DNA from: JAEVLT01 sp050496765 | GTDB taxonomy: Bacteria > Bacillota > Bacilli > Bacillales > Cytobacillaceae | Reading direction: 5' to 3' | NCBI RefSeq assembly: GCF_050496765.1 | Contig: NZ_JBNWEO010000007.1 | Location: 1-64,000 of the forward strand | Length of the DNA stretch: 64,000 nucleotides | In this document: one piece after another, positions 37,377-45,410 of the stretch | Position numbering within the stretch: the stretch's first letter is position 1 | Layout of the letters: the number at the start of each line of letters is the position of its first letter | Notes under the pieces: generated by a model | The model's input: only the letters and a program-made list of their open reading frames with translations | The model's database searches: none | What the model was told of the DNA's origin: nothing | Made by a program: the position numbers and the translations under genes

Positions 37377-38464
37377 TTCATTTCATAGAGCTGGCGGATT
37401 TTTTGGTATGGCACCGGAAACGTGTATGCATTCATTTGATCGAGTGTTACACTTGTCCAATCCTCTTTTTCCGGCAGTTCGCCATTCAGCTTGCCCGTGT
37501 AGACACGAATATTCCATATCAAATGGGAAAAAACGTGTTCGATTTTGCCTAGAAGCTTTCCTGGTTCGATCGTGATGTGATAGGTATCAAAAAATAAGCC
37601 GGGAAGCTGTTTTTTTTCATTTTGATCAACAAGGTTGATTTCCACAGTCGGAAATTCCCACAAATTTGCCAAAAGTCCTTTGTTTGGCCGCTTATGAATG
37701 ACCAATTTTCCCGTTTGATCCGTTAATACGACAGCCGCTAGCTGAACTTCACGCTGTTTTGTTTTTTTGGCTTTGACCGGAAGTTCATCAATGGCACCTT
37801 CATGAAAGCCGAGACAATGTTCACGTACAGGGCAAAGAAGACAGGAAGGCGAAGTAGGCGTACAAATCAGTGCGCCTACTTCCATTAATGCCTGATTAAA
37901 GCTTGACGGATCTTCGTGGGAAATTAATTGCCTTACAGCTTGTTCAAAAATTTTTCGTGACGACGGTTTGGCGATGTCTTCCCAAATGAGTAGAATTCGG
38001 GAGAGCACGCGCATGACGTTTCCATCAACAGCCGGCTCAGGGACGCCGTAAGCAATGCTTAAAATTGCCCCTGCCGTATATGGACCGACCCCTTTTAGAG
38101 CGGCAATTTCTTTCGGCGTATTCGGGACAATACCTTCGTACTTTTCCTGAACTTCCTTGACAGCAGAATGCAAATTGCGCACCCTTGAATAATACCCGAG
38201 GCCTTCCCACGCTTTTAATACCTGATCTTCCTCGGCATCCGCCAAATCATCCAGTGTTGGAAATTGTTCCAAAAAACGATGAAAATATGGAATGACCGTG
38301 TCCACCCTTGTTTGCTGCAGCATAATTTCCGAAACCCATACTTTATAGGGATCTTGATCCTTTCTCCATGGCAAATCACGCTGTTCTTCTTTAAACCAGT
38401 GGATTAAATCATTCTGAAAGGCTGGAATATTTATTTTTTCAATCGTACTTAAATTGTTATTCAT
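37373..38464 (-). CDS. mutY: Adenine DNA glycosylase MutY
   Basis: It removes adenine mispaired with 8-oxoguanine. 363 residues. The HhH-GPD domain carries the catalytic Glu in SEIMLQQTRVDTV, the hairpin LKGVGPYTAGAILS and catalytic Asp in PAVDGNVMRVLSR. The 4Fe-4S loop CTPTSPSCLLCPVREHC follows. A C-terminal NUDIX-like domain (about 235-360) recognises 8-oxoG (GLLANLWEFPTVE). ATG 38464 has GGAGG ten bases upstream. Divergent from yfhP. Confidence 0.95.
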   Translation of the reverse strand: MNNNLSTIEKINIPAFQNDLIHWFKEEQRDLPWRKDQDPYKVWVSEIMLQQTRVDTVIPYFHRFLEQFPTLDDLADAEEDQVLKAWEGLGYYSRVRNLHSAVKEVQEKYEGIVPNTPKEIAALKGVGPYTAGAILSIAYGVPEPAVDGNVMRVLSRILLIWEDIAKPSSRKIFEQAVRQLISHEDPSSFNQALMEVGALICTPTSPSCLLCPVREHCLGFHEGAIDELPVKAKKTKQREVQLAAVVLTDQTGKLVIHKRPNKGLLANLWEFPTVEINLVDQNEKKQLPGLFFDTYHITIEPGKLLGKIEHVFSHLIWNIRVYTGKLNGELPEKEDWTSVTLDQMNAYTFPVPYQKIRQLYEMN

Positions 38465-38590
38465 GAGAAATATGCCTCCAGGTTGTTAAACAATACGGAA
38501 AGTGGGAATATAATAGTGAGGCCATGAAATTTTCATCTGCCTGATAAATGACCGAATGACAAAATTTACGTTAAAGGAGGTCCTTTCCTT

Positions 38591-39571
38591 TTGGATACAG
38601 GAACTCATGTTGTTATGGGCATTGCACTTGGGGGGCTTGCAACATTGGATCCCATTGTTGCAGGCAGTCATGCTACTGCTAGCAGCGTTTTGGTTGCAAC
38701 GATTGTCGGTTCGCAAATACCGGATATTGATACTGTGTTAAAATTGCGGAATAATGCTGTTTACATTCGCAATCATCGCGGAATTACTCATTCCATCCCG
38801 GCTGTTTTATTATGGCCTCTCGTTATTTTAGCAGTAGTGTATCCATTTTTTCCAGATGCAAATTTGCTGCACTTATGGTTATGGACGTTTCTAGCCGTTT
38901 TCCTCCATGTGTTTGTTGATATTTTCAATGCATATGGAACCCAGGCTTTAAGGCCGTTTTCGTCCAAATGGGTTGCCCTTGGGATCATCAACACATTTGA
39001 TCCGTTTATTTTTGCTATCCATGTGCTCGGTTTATTTATTTGGGTTGCCGGCGCCCATCCCGGTTATACATTTTCGGCGGTTTATGCCGTGATTATTGCG
39101 TATTACATTTTCCGAAGCATCGCCCACCACAGGGTTCGCAAAGAAGTCTTGAGGTTGATTCCCGATGCGACAGATATCATTATTGCGCCGACAATGCGGT
39201 TTCACCATTGGCGGATTGCCGTGATGAACAAACATCAATTTTTTGTTGGACGTTCGGAAGATACAAATGTCCGGATCATTGATCAATTCACCCGTGTACC
39301 TGTACCGGACACACCAGTGTTAGAAGCCGCCAAAAAAGATAAAAATTTGGCCGCATTTCTTTCGTTTTCACCGGTGTATCGCTGGGAAGTGGATGAATAC
39401 GATGATTATTACGAGGTCCGCTTTATTGATCTTCGTTATCGCAGCAATAACCGCTACCCATTCGTTGCTGTTGTCCAGCTTGATATGGAGTTGAATATTC
39501 TCACCTCGTATACCGGCTGGATTTTCAGCGAAGAAAAACTCCGAAAAAAATTGGAAATCATCCCAGGTTAA
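38591..39571 (+). CDS. yfhP: YfhP, membrane-bound metal-dependent hydrolase
   Basis: A 326-residue protein starting at TTG 38591 with GGAGGTCC upstream. The N-terminal part (about 1-180) has four or five TM helices. It carries the family signature DTGTHVVMGIALGG, QIPDIDTV and NHRGITHSI, with His and Asp residues thought to bind metal (YdjM/LexA-binding-type family), and HVFVDIFNAYGTQ. The C-terminal 120 residues are soluble, ending GWIFSEEKLRKKLE. In B. subtilis YfhP has been linked to control of neighbouring yfh genes; that is not visible here. Single gene with a terminator. Confidence 0.85.
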   Translation: MDTGTHVVMGIALGGLATLDPIVAGSHATASSVLVATIVGSQIPDIDTVLKLRNNAVYIRNHRGITHSIPAVLLWPLVILAVVYPFFPDANLLHLWLWTFLAVFLHVFVDIFNAYGTQALRPFSSKWVALGIINTFDPFIFAIHVLGLFIWVAGAHPGYTFSAVYAVIIAYYIFRSIAHHRVRKEVLRLIPDATDIIIAPTMRFHHWRIAVMNKHQFFVGRSEDTNVRIIDQFTRVPVPDTPVLEAAKKDKNLAAFLSFSPVYRWEVDEYDDYYEVRFIDLRYRSNNRYPFVAVVQLDMELNILTSYTGWIFSEEKLRKKLEIIPG

Positions 39572-39603
39572 AAAGCGATGACGTTTGCGTCACCGCTTTT
39601 CTT
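39571..39603 (+). terminator. Terminator of yfhP
   Basis: AAAAGCGATGACG-TTTG-CGTCACCGCTTTT with one mismatch; overlaps the stop codon. It probably also ends yfhJ transcripts from the other strand. Confidence 0.85.
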
Positions 39604-39620
39604 TTGCCATCTGATTTCAT

Positions 39621-39887
39621 TTAATGGAGAACATATTTTTCCTGGGAAAAATATTGTTGGTATTTCACGTTTGCTCTCGTAAATTCATGTAATTTTTCCC
39701 CGTATTGTTCAATCCATTTCTTTACAATTCTTTGCGTCATTTCGCTTCCATAATAAGCGCCAGCTTTTGCATTTGAAGCTTCAAAATCTTCCCAAAGCAA
39801 TTCAACCCATACACGGGCTTGTGCAGTTGACAAAAAGTCATTTTTTTCTAATAAAAGCTTTGTTAATCGTTCATGATAGTCGTTCAC
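39621..39887 (-). CDS. yfhJ: YfhJ, WVELL-family protein
   Basis: An 88-residue soluble protein with the family signature RVWVELLWEDFEA. It is helical and charged, with the C-terminus VKYQQYFSQEKYVLH. GTG 39887 is the better start, with GGAG eight bases upstream; the in-frame GTG at 39896 overlaps that site. Convergent with yfhP and divergent from sspK, as in B. subtilis. Function unknown. Confidence 0.82.
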   Translation of the reverse strand: MNDYHERLTKLLLEKNDFLSTAQARVWVELLWEDFEASNAKAGAYYGSEMTQRIVKKWIEQYGEKLHEFTRANVKYQQYFSQEKYVLH

Positions 39888-39959
39888 TTGTTTCACTCCA
39901 TTGTTATTTTCTTACAACATAATTACTTTTCTTAAGCCAAATACTATTTATACGTAAAG

Positions 39960-39986
39960 AGCCTGACACGGGTCGGGGCTTTTTAC
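39960..39986 (+). terminator. Terminator-like hairpin before sspK
   Basis: AGCC-TGAC-ACGG-GTCG-GGGCT followed by T5 on the + strand, ending about 28 bp before sspK. No + strand gene lies between it and the yfhP terminator, so it may block read-through into the spore gene. Confidence 0.5.
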
Positions 39987-40014
39987 GATTCGAGCAACTG
40001 CTGGAGGGATCGTT

Positions 40015-40179
40015 TTGCGTAATAAAGAAACCAATTTCCCAAACCAAAACAACAATAAATTTGAGGGTGAACCTCGGGCGAAGGCAGAATACGCTTCAAA
40101 ACGAGCCGACGGCACAACGAACACCCATCCGCAGGAGCGCATGTGGGCTTCAGGACGGCGCGGCGGCGAGGAAAAATAA
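40015..40179 (+). CDS. sspK: Small acid-soluble spore protein K
   Basis: A 54-residue minor SASP. It begins at TTG 40015 with GGAGGG six bases upstream. The sequence contains FPNQNNNKFEGEPRAKAEYA and SKRADGTTNTHPQERMWASG, matching the SspK family. It is expected to be made in the forespore. Found by reading the frame directly because it has no ATG start. Followed by a terminator. Confidence 0.9.
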   Translation: MRNKETNFPNQNNNKFEGEPRAKAEYASKRADGTTNTHPQERMWASGRRGGEEK

Positions 40180-40180
40180 G

Positions 40181-40206
40181 CCAGAGATTTCGGTCTCTGG
40201 TTTTTT
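40181..40206 (+). terminator. Terminator of sspK
   Basis: CCAGAGA-TTTCGG-TCTCTGG followed by T6, starting two bases after the stop. Confidence 0.88.
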
Positions 40207-40265
40207 GCTTTTACAATAAGGCAACGCCCAAAAAAATACCATCTTGTTTCATGCTCTGTGGCTTA

Positions 40266-40589
40266 TTATTTTACCATTTTCAACATTGAAATAGGTAATG
40301 CTTCGTCTTTTTCACCACTATTCAGACGATATCCCCAAGCAAATACTCCATTGATGTAATCAATTTTGAAATAGGATCCGGGGTCACCTTCAATTTCGTA
40401 AATTTCGCCAGGCTTGAATGCTTCCGGATCCAATAAATAGGCTTTCGCCATCACTGCCTTTCGTTCCAGCACGGCAAACTCGCTGACCATGCCCATCTGT
40501 TCGGCTTTTCTTGCTTTTTCCGTCAGCGCGGCTATTTCTTGTTTTAATTCATGTTCTGTCATTTGGCTGTACCGTTTTTCTGGCTGCAT
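40266..40589 (-). CDS. yfhH: YfhH, DUF1811 protein
   Basis: A 107-residue protein starting at 40589 (MQPEKRYSQMTEHELKQEIA) with GGGGTGG upstream; an extended frame to 40613 is less likely. A helical N-terminal half (AALTEKARKAEQMGMVSEFA, then VLERKAVMAKAYLLDPEAF) is followed by a small SH3-like beta region (GEIYEIEGDPGSYFKIDYIN, then GVFAWGYRL). It corresponds to B. subtilis yfhH by sequence and position. Function unknown. Confidence 0.82.
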   Translation of the reverse strand: MQPEKRYSQMTEHELKQEIAALTEKARKAEQMGMVSEFAVLERKAVMAKAYLLDPEAFKPGEIYEIEGDPGSYFKIDYINGVFAWGYRLNSGEKDEALPISMLKMVK

Positions 40590-40687
40590 TTCGTTCCACC
40601 CCTGGATTTTCATATGTCTTTATTTTAGTATAGGTAATTTTGTATGATTAAGAAAGAATTTAACTCTAAAATGTGAGGAGAAATTGG

Positions 40688-41362
40688 ATGAAGACGTTTA
40701 TTGTGACTGGTGCGGGAACAGGGCTTGGGAAAGAACTTGCTCTTCTTTTGGCAAAAAAAGGATATCATCTGTTGCTAATTGGCAGATCAGAAAGCCATTT
40801 GCAAGCGGTAAAAGAATTGATTGAACTTTCCGGCGGCAGTGCCGATTTTCTCAGTTTGGATATTAGGAAAGCGTTAGAGATTGGCGAGGAGCTCAGCGGT
40901 TTGAATGAGCGTTATGAAGTATATGGGCTTGTCAACAATGCGGGGGTCGGCCATTTTGGACCGTTCGACCAGTTGACCGACCAGCAAATTCAAGAAATGC
41001 TTGATACAAATATCCTTGGCACGATTCTGATGACCAAAGCAGTTTTACCATTGCTGCTCCATCAGGGTGAAGGCCGTGTTGTCAATATTGTCTCGACTGC
41101 GGGGCTTCGGCCAAAAGTAAACGAATCGGTCTATGTGGCAAGCAAATTTGCGGTTAGAGGTTTTACAGAGAGTCTGCAAAAAGAATTTGAGGGCACGAGT
41201 ATCAAGTTTACGGCTGCATATATGGGCGGCATGAATACGCTGTTTTGGGATTATTCGGATCATGTGAAAGATCCCTCACGCTTCCGGACAGCAGAAGAAG
41301 TTGCGCAAATCATCGTCGACCATATGGATCAAGATTCAATTATGATCGAGAGCAAGAAGTAG
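40688..41362 (+). CDS. Short-chain dehydrogenase/reductase
   Basis: A classical SDR of 224 residues. Cofactor motif VTGAGTGLGKELA near the N-terminus, VNNAGVGHFGPF, and catalytic Ser, Tyr and Lys in IVSTAGLRPKVNESVYVASK. ATG 40688 has GAGGAG upstream. It lies between yfhH and recX, a slot with no counterpart I recall in B. subtilis, so it may be a lineage insertion. The substrate cannot be predicted. It is followed by two copies of a dispersed repeat. Confidence 0.85.
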   Translation: MKTFIVTGAGTGLGKELALLLAKKGYHLLLIGRSESHLQAVKELIELSGGSADFLSLDIRKALEIGEELSGLNERYEVYGLVNNAGVGHFGPFDQLTDQQIQEMLDTNILGTILMTKAVLPLLLHQGEGRVVNIVSTAGLRPKVNESVYVASKFAVRGFTESLQKEFEGTSIKFTAAYMGGMNTLFWDYSDHVKDPSRFRTAEEVAQIIVDHMDQDSIMIESKK

Positions 41363-41370
41363 ATGGGGAT

Positions 41371-41460
41371 GGGCAAGCATTAGGAAGGCCCCTAGCGACC
41401 GGTTGACCCTTTTAACCTGAGAATTGGGCATTACTAACGCCACTAGTGACCGGTTCGTCC
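41371..41460. repeat. Dispersed repeat, copies A and B
   Basis: Copy A (41371-41412) contains GCATTAGGAAGGCCCCTAGC and GACCGGTT. Copy B (41421-41460) contains GGGCATTACTAACGCCACTA and GTGACCGGTT. They are imperfect direct repeats about 50 bp apart, related to the single copy at 17554-17591. Confidence 0.6.
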
Positions 41461-41466
41461 TAAAAA

Positions 41467-41496
41467 AAGAAACAACCATAATCTATGATTGTTTCT
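41467..41496. terminator. Bidirectional terminator at the end of recX
   Basis: AGAAACAACCATA-ATC-TATGATTGTTTCT (one mismatch) has T7 after it on the minus strand. The stem overlaps the last codons of recX, so the terminator is built partly from coding sequence. Confidence 0.82.
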
Positions 41497-42280
41497 GCTC
41501 GTCCAAAAATTTTTCAATTAAGTCCATTGTAAATCCTTTCCGATATAGGGCCTGTTTCATTTTTTGCTCATATTCATAGCCGGTATAATGGGAATATTTC
41601 CGACATAGTTTCTCACCCTGATAGCGAATTGCTTCAAGTTCATCCCCACCGACTCCTTTTTGAGCAGATTCTGCTCTCACCCTTTGAATCACATCAAAAG
41701 AATAACCTTTTCGTAACAACAAACCCTCCAATTTTTGCTTAAGGATCCGAAAAGAATCTTTTGCATTTTTTTTGAAAAATTTATCAGCCAGTCCTTTGGC
41801 TTTTTCAACCTGTAGCTCTTCCGTAAACTCCCGCAAGCAATCTTGAATGATCTCTTTTTGAATCCCTTTTTCAGCCAATTCCATCCGGATCACATCTGGT
41901 CCTTTGTCCGTTGTGTTCATTTGAGTCCGAACATATGCAGCTGCATATTCCCCGTCATTTAGATAATTCTGTGATGTTAGCCGATGGATAACTTCATTCG
42001 CAATCGGGGCTTCCACATCTTTTTTCGCCAAATAGTCCCGGATTTCTTTTTCCGACCGAATTCTTCGCGCCAAGTAAGCGATCCCAGCATTGTATGCTTT
42101 TCGGATATCGTCACTGTATTGAATTTCCGTCAGCGAAAACGCGTCCAATTCCATTCCTTTTTTAAGCTGAAATTTGATTAGAATATCCGCATCCACACTA
42201 AAAGCAAACTTTTCATCTAAAAACACATTGTAGCGATCGCTGTTTTTTTGCTGGGTGGTGATTTTTGTGATTACCGCCAT
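41483..42280 (-). CDS. recX: RecX, RecA modulator
   Basis: A regulator that binds and restrains RecA filaments. 265 residues, longer than proteobacterial RecX but usual for Bacillus (YfhG). Three-helix tandem repeats are visible, with RecX signatures AYLARRIRSEKEIRDYLAKK, LNDGEYAAAYVRTQM, KGPDVIRMELAEKGI and a C-terminal KMKQALYRKGFTMDLIEKFL. ATG 42280 has GAGGTGAGAGG upstream. Divergent from yfhF. Confidence 0.92.
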   Translation of the reverse strand: MAVITKITTQQKNSDRYNVFLDEKFAFSVDADILIKFQLKKGMELDAFSLTEIQYSDDIRKAYNAGIAYLARRIRSEKEIRDYLAKKDVEAPIANEVIHRLTSQNYLNDGEYAAAYVRTQMNTTDKGPDVIRMELAEKGIQKEIIQDCLREFTEELQVEKAKGLADKFFKKNAKDSFRILKQKLEGLLLRKGYSFDVIQRVRAESAQKGVGGDELEAIRYQGEKLCRKYSHYTGYEYEQKMKQALYRKGFTMDLIEKFLDEQKQS

Positions 42281-42350
42281 TCCTCTCACCTCAGCATTAC
42301 TTTAACATATTCAAAAATCATCGTAAAATAAACGAAAGGGAGGCGTCGAT

Positions 42351-43253
42351 ATGAAAATCGCAATTGCGGGCGGCAGCGGATTTGTTGGAAAAGCGCTAAC
42401 GGGAGCGTTAGTAAAAAATAACCATGAAGTCATTATTTTAACAAGAGGTTCAAGCAAAAAGAATCCGGACAGTGGTGTTCGATTTGTTCAGTGGCTTTCA
42501 CCTGCCAGCGACCCACTCAAGGATCTCGAGAACACAGAGATTTTTATCAATCTTGCCGGCGAATCATTGAGCAAAGGGCGTTGGACAGAACAAAGAAAAA
42601 AGCAAATTCTGGATAGCCGCTTGAATGCGGTTGACGAGCTTCTTGCTGTTTTTAAAAAAATGAACAAAAAACCGGGCGCGCTCATTAACGCAAGTGCCAT
42701 CGGGTATTATGGTACTTCTGAAACGGAAATTTTCACCGAAACCTCGCAACCGGGACATGACTTTCTTGCCAAAACGGTTACGAAATGGGAACAAAAAGCG
42801 ATAGAAGCTGAACAGCTCGGTGTACGAACAGTACTGTGCCGGTTTGGTATTATCCTTGATCGGCAGGAAGGCGCTTTGCCGAAAATCGTCTTTCCGTATC
42901 AGGCTTTTGTTGGCGGTCCAATCGGAAGCGGAAGGCAATGGATGTCGTGGATCCATATCAAGGATGTAGTAAATGCTCTTTTATTTGTGATTGAAAACAG
43001 GAAAATCGCAGGTCCGGTTAATTTTACAGCACCACATGCCGTGCAAATGAAGGAATTTGCACGGCAGCTTGCAAAAATTCTCCATCGGCCACATTGGCTT
43101 CCTGTTCCAAACATTGCGCTCCAGCTTTTACTTGGCGAAATGAGTATGCTCGTTTTGGAGGGACAAAAAGTTCTGCCAAACCAATTGATGGAACACGGCT
43201 ATTCATTCCAATTTCCCAACCTCGCAGATGCAGTAAGAGACATTTTTTCATAA
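42351..43253 (+). CDS. yfhF: YfhF, SDR39U1-type epimerase family protein
   Basis: A 300-residue extended SDR of the TIGR01777 group. NAD(P) motif AIAGGSGFVGKAL at the N-terminus, VRFVQW, INLAGESLSKGRW, then ASAIGYYGTSETEIFTETS and the C-terminal PNQLMEHGYSFQFPNL. The start has AAGGGAGGCG upstream. It occupies the B. subtilis yfhF position. The substrate of this family is unknown. Confidence 0.85.
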   Translation: MKIAIAGGSGFVGKALTGALVKNNHEVIILTRGSSKKNPDSGVRFVQWLSPASDPLKDLENTEIFINLAGESLSKGRWTEQRKKQILDSRLNAVDELLAVFKKMNKKPGALINASAIGYYGTSETEIFTETSQPGHDFLAKTVTKWEQKAIEAEQLGVRTVLCRFGIILDRQEGALPKIVFPYQAFVGGPIGSGRQWMSWIHIKDVVNALLFVIENRKIAGPVNFTAPHAVQMKEFARQLAKILHRPHWLPVPNIALQLLLGEMSMLVLEGQKVLPNQLMEHGYSFQFPNLADAVRDIFS

Positions 43254-43321
43254 ACGTTTGTATCATTCCTTTTAAAAAAGGCAAAAATGGGGATAAGTAC
43301 AGATGAAAGGAATGATTTTCG

Positions 43322-43450
43322 ATGGTGGAAAAAAAGAAGAAGGAAAAGCCGAAATTTACGTTAACGAGTATGCAGGAAGTTAACTATCAAAGAGAGTTCA
43401 AAATGGCCGATCGCGCCGGTGGTTTTGACGAACGGAGATCCAAGCATTAA
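43322..43450 (+). CDS. yfhE: YfhE, very small basic protein
   Basis: A 42-residue protein: MVEKKKKEKPKFTLTSMQEV, then NYQREFKMADRAGGFDERRS. The motif (V)xYQREFKMADRAGG matches B. subtilis YfhE. A GAAAGGAAT ribosome-binding site lies about ten bases upstream. It sits between yfhF and yfhD as expected. Function unknown; it is linked to general stress genes in B. subtilis. Confidence 0.75.
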   Translation: MVEKKKKEKPKFTLTSMQEVNYQREFKMADRAGGFDERRSKH

Positions 43451-43534
43451 TTACCATTTATAACTCTTTTCATTTTGCGGATGATATAAATGGGGATCCC
43501 ATTCCCCATCAAAAAACGAAAGGGGTTTTTTGCA

Positions 43535-43720
43535 ATGGGTCGTGCGAACAAACATAAAACTCGTGATAAAAACAAAGCATCACTTCCACAAGTGCCGAAG
43601 AATCTGAAATCAGACGGACTCGATGTCGAATATTCCCGGGAACTTGCTGATCAGGAGGATTTAGAGGCACAAGCACGGTCAAATGCGGCTGCACAGCGCG
43701 CTAGAGCAAAGAAGAAATAA
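43535..43720 (+). CDS. yfhD: YfhD, small charged protein
   Basis: A 61-residue, very hydrophilic protein, MGRANKHKTRDKNKASLPQV, with an acidic middle (VEYSRELADQEDLEAQ) and a basic end. ATG 43535 has AAAGGGG upstream. Sequence and order match B. subtilis yfhD. Function unknown. It is the last + strand gene before the DnaA-box cluster. Confidence 0.8.
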   Translation: MGRANKHKTRDKNKASLPQVPKNLKSDGLDVEYSRELADQEDLEAQARSNAAAQRARAKKK

Positions 43721-43735
43721 CCACCCTTTCAGAAA

Positions 43736-43763
43736 GAAGCAGGATCAAGCCTGCTTCTTTTTT
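43736..43763 (+). terminator. Terminator of yfhD
   Basis: GAAGCAGG-ATCAAG-CCTGCTTC followed by T6. Confidence 0.88.
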
Positions 43764-43767
43764 AAAT

Positions 43768-43892
43768 TGTGGATAATTTCCGGTTCCGCTTCTTTCCCTC
43801 TGGATAATGTGGATAATTCGATTAAACCTTTGCCAAACTGATGATTACATTGTTGATAAGTATGGGGATTCTGTGTATAAGTCTGTGGAAAA
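43768..43892. promoter_or_regulatory. DnaA-box cluster between yfhD and hom
   Basis: Two perfect DnaA boxes (TGTGGATAA, the complement of TTATCCACA) occur at 43768-43776 and 43808-43816. One-mismatch versions occur at 43799-43807 (TCTGGATAA), 43872-43880 (TGTGTATAA) and 43884-43892 (TGTGGAAAA). All five have the same orientation within 125 bp of gene-free DNA between convergent genes. There is no AT-rich unwinding region or dnaA/dnaN nearby, so it is not an origin. It resembles the DnaA-box clusters outside oriC known in B. subtilis. Confidence 0.65.
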
Positions 43893-43898
43893 CTTCGG

Positions 43899-45134
43899 TT
43901 ATAAAGTTATAGCCAATTTGCTTTCTTTCTGATTCAACCTTTCCACATCCCCATAAATCGGGAAGGAAATGAGTCCTTTATTTTGTTCTGCCAATTCAGC
44001 GATTTCTTCTGCTGCCGCTTTTAGCAAATAACAGCCATTCTTCAGTTCACTTATCCAGTGAATGGAATGGATTGTTCTTTTTTTGTATACGCCATCGACA
44101 ATCCAGACACCTTTTGACTGCTGGATGCTGTTTGCCGCATCTTCTACCCTCTTTGACATAAGAACCGTTTCTGCTTTATTTTTCAAAACAAAAATAAGGT
44201 CTTCCAGCATGGCGCTTGCCGTTGGAAACATACCGGCGCCCGGGCCTTGCAATGTAATGCTTCCAACAATATCAGAAACAATATTGACCGCATTTTGCAC
44301 TCCTTCGATCGAATAAAATGGATGATCTTTTGCTACAAGAACGGGTTTTACAGACCCTGTTACTTGGTTGCCATTCTTGCTGACGGTCGCAATATGTTTA
44401 AATCTTAGTCCAAGCTTCTCTGCAAAAGCAATCCACTCGCTTGTGATTTTGGCAATCCCTTGAAGTTCGACTTCATTCCATTTCGGCTCTTGGCCAAAAG
44501 CCATTTTGCTTAAAATCATCAGTTTGTAAAATGCATCGATTCCTTCAATATCATTTGTTGGGTCGGCTTCTGCAAAACCGTTTTCCTGAGCCTGTTTTAA
44601 CGCCGACGCAAAAGATTGCTTCTTCTCGCGCATTTCCGTGAGAATAAAATTGGAGGTACCATTTAAAATTCCTTGAATCTTTTGAACTTGATTGACATGA
44701 AACAATTGCCGAAGCGTTTGAATAATGGGAATACCGCCTGCCACTGTCGCTTCGAACCCAACCGATACATTGTGTTGAGCGGCAATTTCAAGCAATTCTC
44801 TTCCATGGTGGGCAAACATTTCTTTATTGGCCGTGATTATATGGCAGCCTCTGGCGATTGCTTTTTTTAAATACGTAAAGCTTGGCTCCTGTTCTACAAT
44901 TGCTTCCATCACAACATCAAGCTGGGGCAAGCGCAAAATTTCTTCAAAATCGGTTGTAACCAAAACCTTTTCTCCGATAGTGCGAACCTTGTTTTGATTG
45001 CGAATCAAAACGGCTGCCACTTCAACTTTTTTCCCTAAAATCGCCGTGAGCTCTTGCTCGTGTGACTGAATTGTTTTATATACACCCTCACCAACTGTTC
45101 CGAAACCTAAAATCGCAACCCGAATAACTGACAT
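43899..45134 (-). CDS. hom: Homoserine dehydrogenase
   Basis: It reduces aspartate semialdehyde to homoserine, the branch point to methionine and threonine. 411 residues. NAD(P) motif AILGFGTVGEGVYKTI, TANKEMFAHHG, the catalytic-domain signature GILNGTSNFILTEM and FAEADPTNDIEGIDA are present. A C-terminal part (about 345-411) replaces the canonical ACT domain and looks divergent. It is alone, without thrC or thrB, behind a SAM-I riboswitch, so its job is probably homoserine supply for methionine. Start at ATG 45134 or the adjacent 45137. Confidence 0.92.
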   Translation of the reverse strand: MSVIRVAILGFGTVGEGVYKTIQSHEQELTAILGKKVEVAAVLIRNQNKVRTIGEKVLVTTDFEEILRLPQLDVVMEAIVEQEPSFTYLKKAIARGCHIITANKEMFAHHGRELLEIAAQHNVSVGFEATVAGGIPIIQTLRQLFHVNQVQKIQGILNGTSNFILTEMREKKQSFASALKQAQENGFAEADPTNDIEGIDAFYKLMILSKMAFGQEPKWNEVELQGIAKITSEWIAFAEKLGLRFKHIATVSKNGNQVTGSVKPVLVAKDHPFYSIEGVQNAVNIVSDIVGSITLQGPGAGMFPTASAMLEDLIFVLKNKAETVLMSKRVEDAANSIQQSKGVWIVDGVYKKRTIHSIHWISELKNGCYLLKAAAEEIAELAEQNKGLISFPIYGDVERLNQKESKLAITL

Positions 45135-45163
45135 CATCCCGCACCCTTTCTTGTTTTTGACTA

Positions 45164-45197
45164 AAAAAAGCCCTCTTCATAAGAAGAGGGCTTTTTC
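45164..45197 (-). terminator. Riboswitch terminator before hom
   Basis: AAAAAGCCCTCTTC-TTAT-GAAGAGGGCTTTTTTT on the minus strand, directly after the SAM-I aptamer. It is the off-state hairpin of the expression platform. Confidence 0.92.
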
Positions 45198-45200
45198 CTC

Positions 45201-45313
45201 CTCTTATCTTTCAGGTTTCGAAAAAACCTGCAGGAATTAGCACCTTTTCAAGGAATACCTTGAAGGTTGCCGGGCTTCATCGGGCCTAGTCCCTCCGCCG
45301 CTCTGGATAAGAG
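45201..45313 (-). promoter_or_regulatory. SAM-I riboswitch (S-box) controlling hom
   Basis: The minus strand reads CTCTTATCCAGAGCGGCGGA, then GGGACTAGGCCC, GATGAAGCCCGGCAACC, GGTGCTAATTCC and closes with GAAAGATAAGAG. These are the conserved S-box core elements, and P1 is formed by CTCTTATC/GATAAGAG. SAM binding should favour the terminator at 45164-45197 and switch hom off when methionine/SAM is plentiful. Confidence 0.96.
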
Positions 45314-45359
45314 TATTTATAGAATTGTTTTCATTTTCCATCGTCAATTTATAAAAATC

Positions 45360-45388
45360 ATATTAGCGCAACCAGACTGGTATGTCAA
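45360..45388 (-). promoter_or_regulatory. Promoter of the hom riboswitch transcript
   Basis: TTGACA (45388-45383), a 17-bp spacer and TAATAT (45365-45360), about 50 bp upstream of the aptamer P1 stem. Confidence 0.8.
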
Positions 45389-45410
45389 TATTTTTAAAAA
45401 TTTTCGTCAT

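Noticed and set aside
43768..43892. Chromosomal origin oriC
   Set aside because: No dnaA, dnaN or AT-rich unwinding element is near, and the neighbours are convergent metabolic genes.
45164..45313. T-box leader before hom
   Set aside because: The conserved core motifs are those of a SAM-I aptamer; no T-box specifier or TGGNACCGCG sequence is present.
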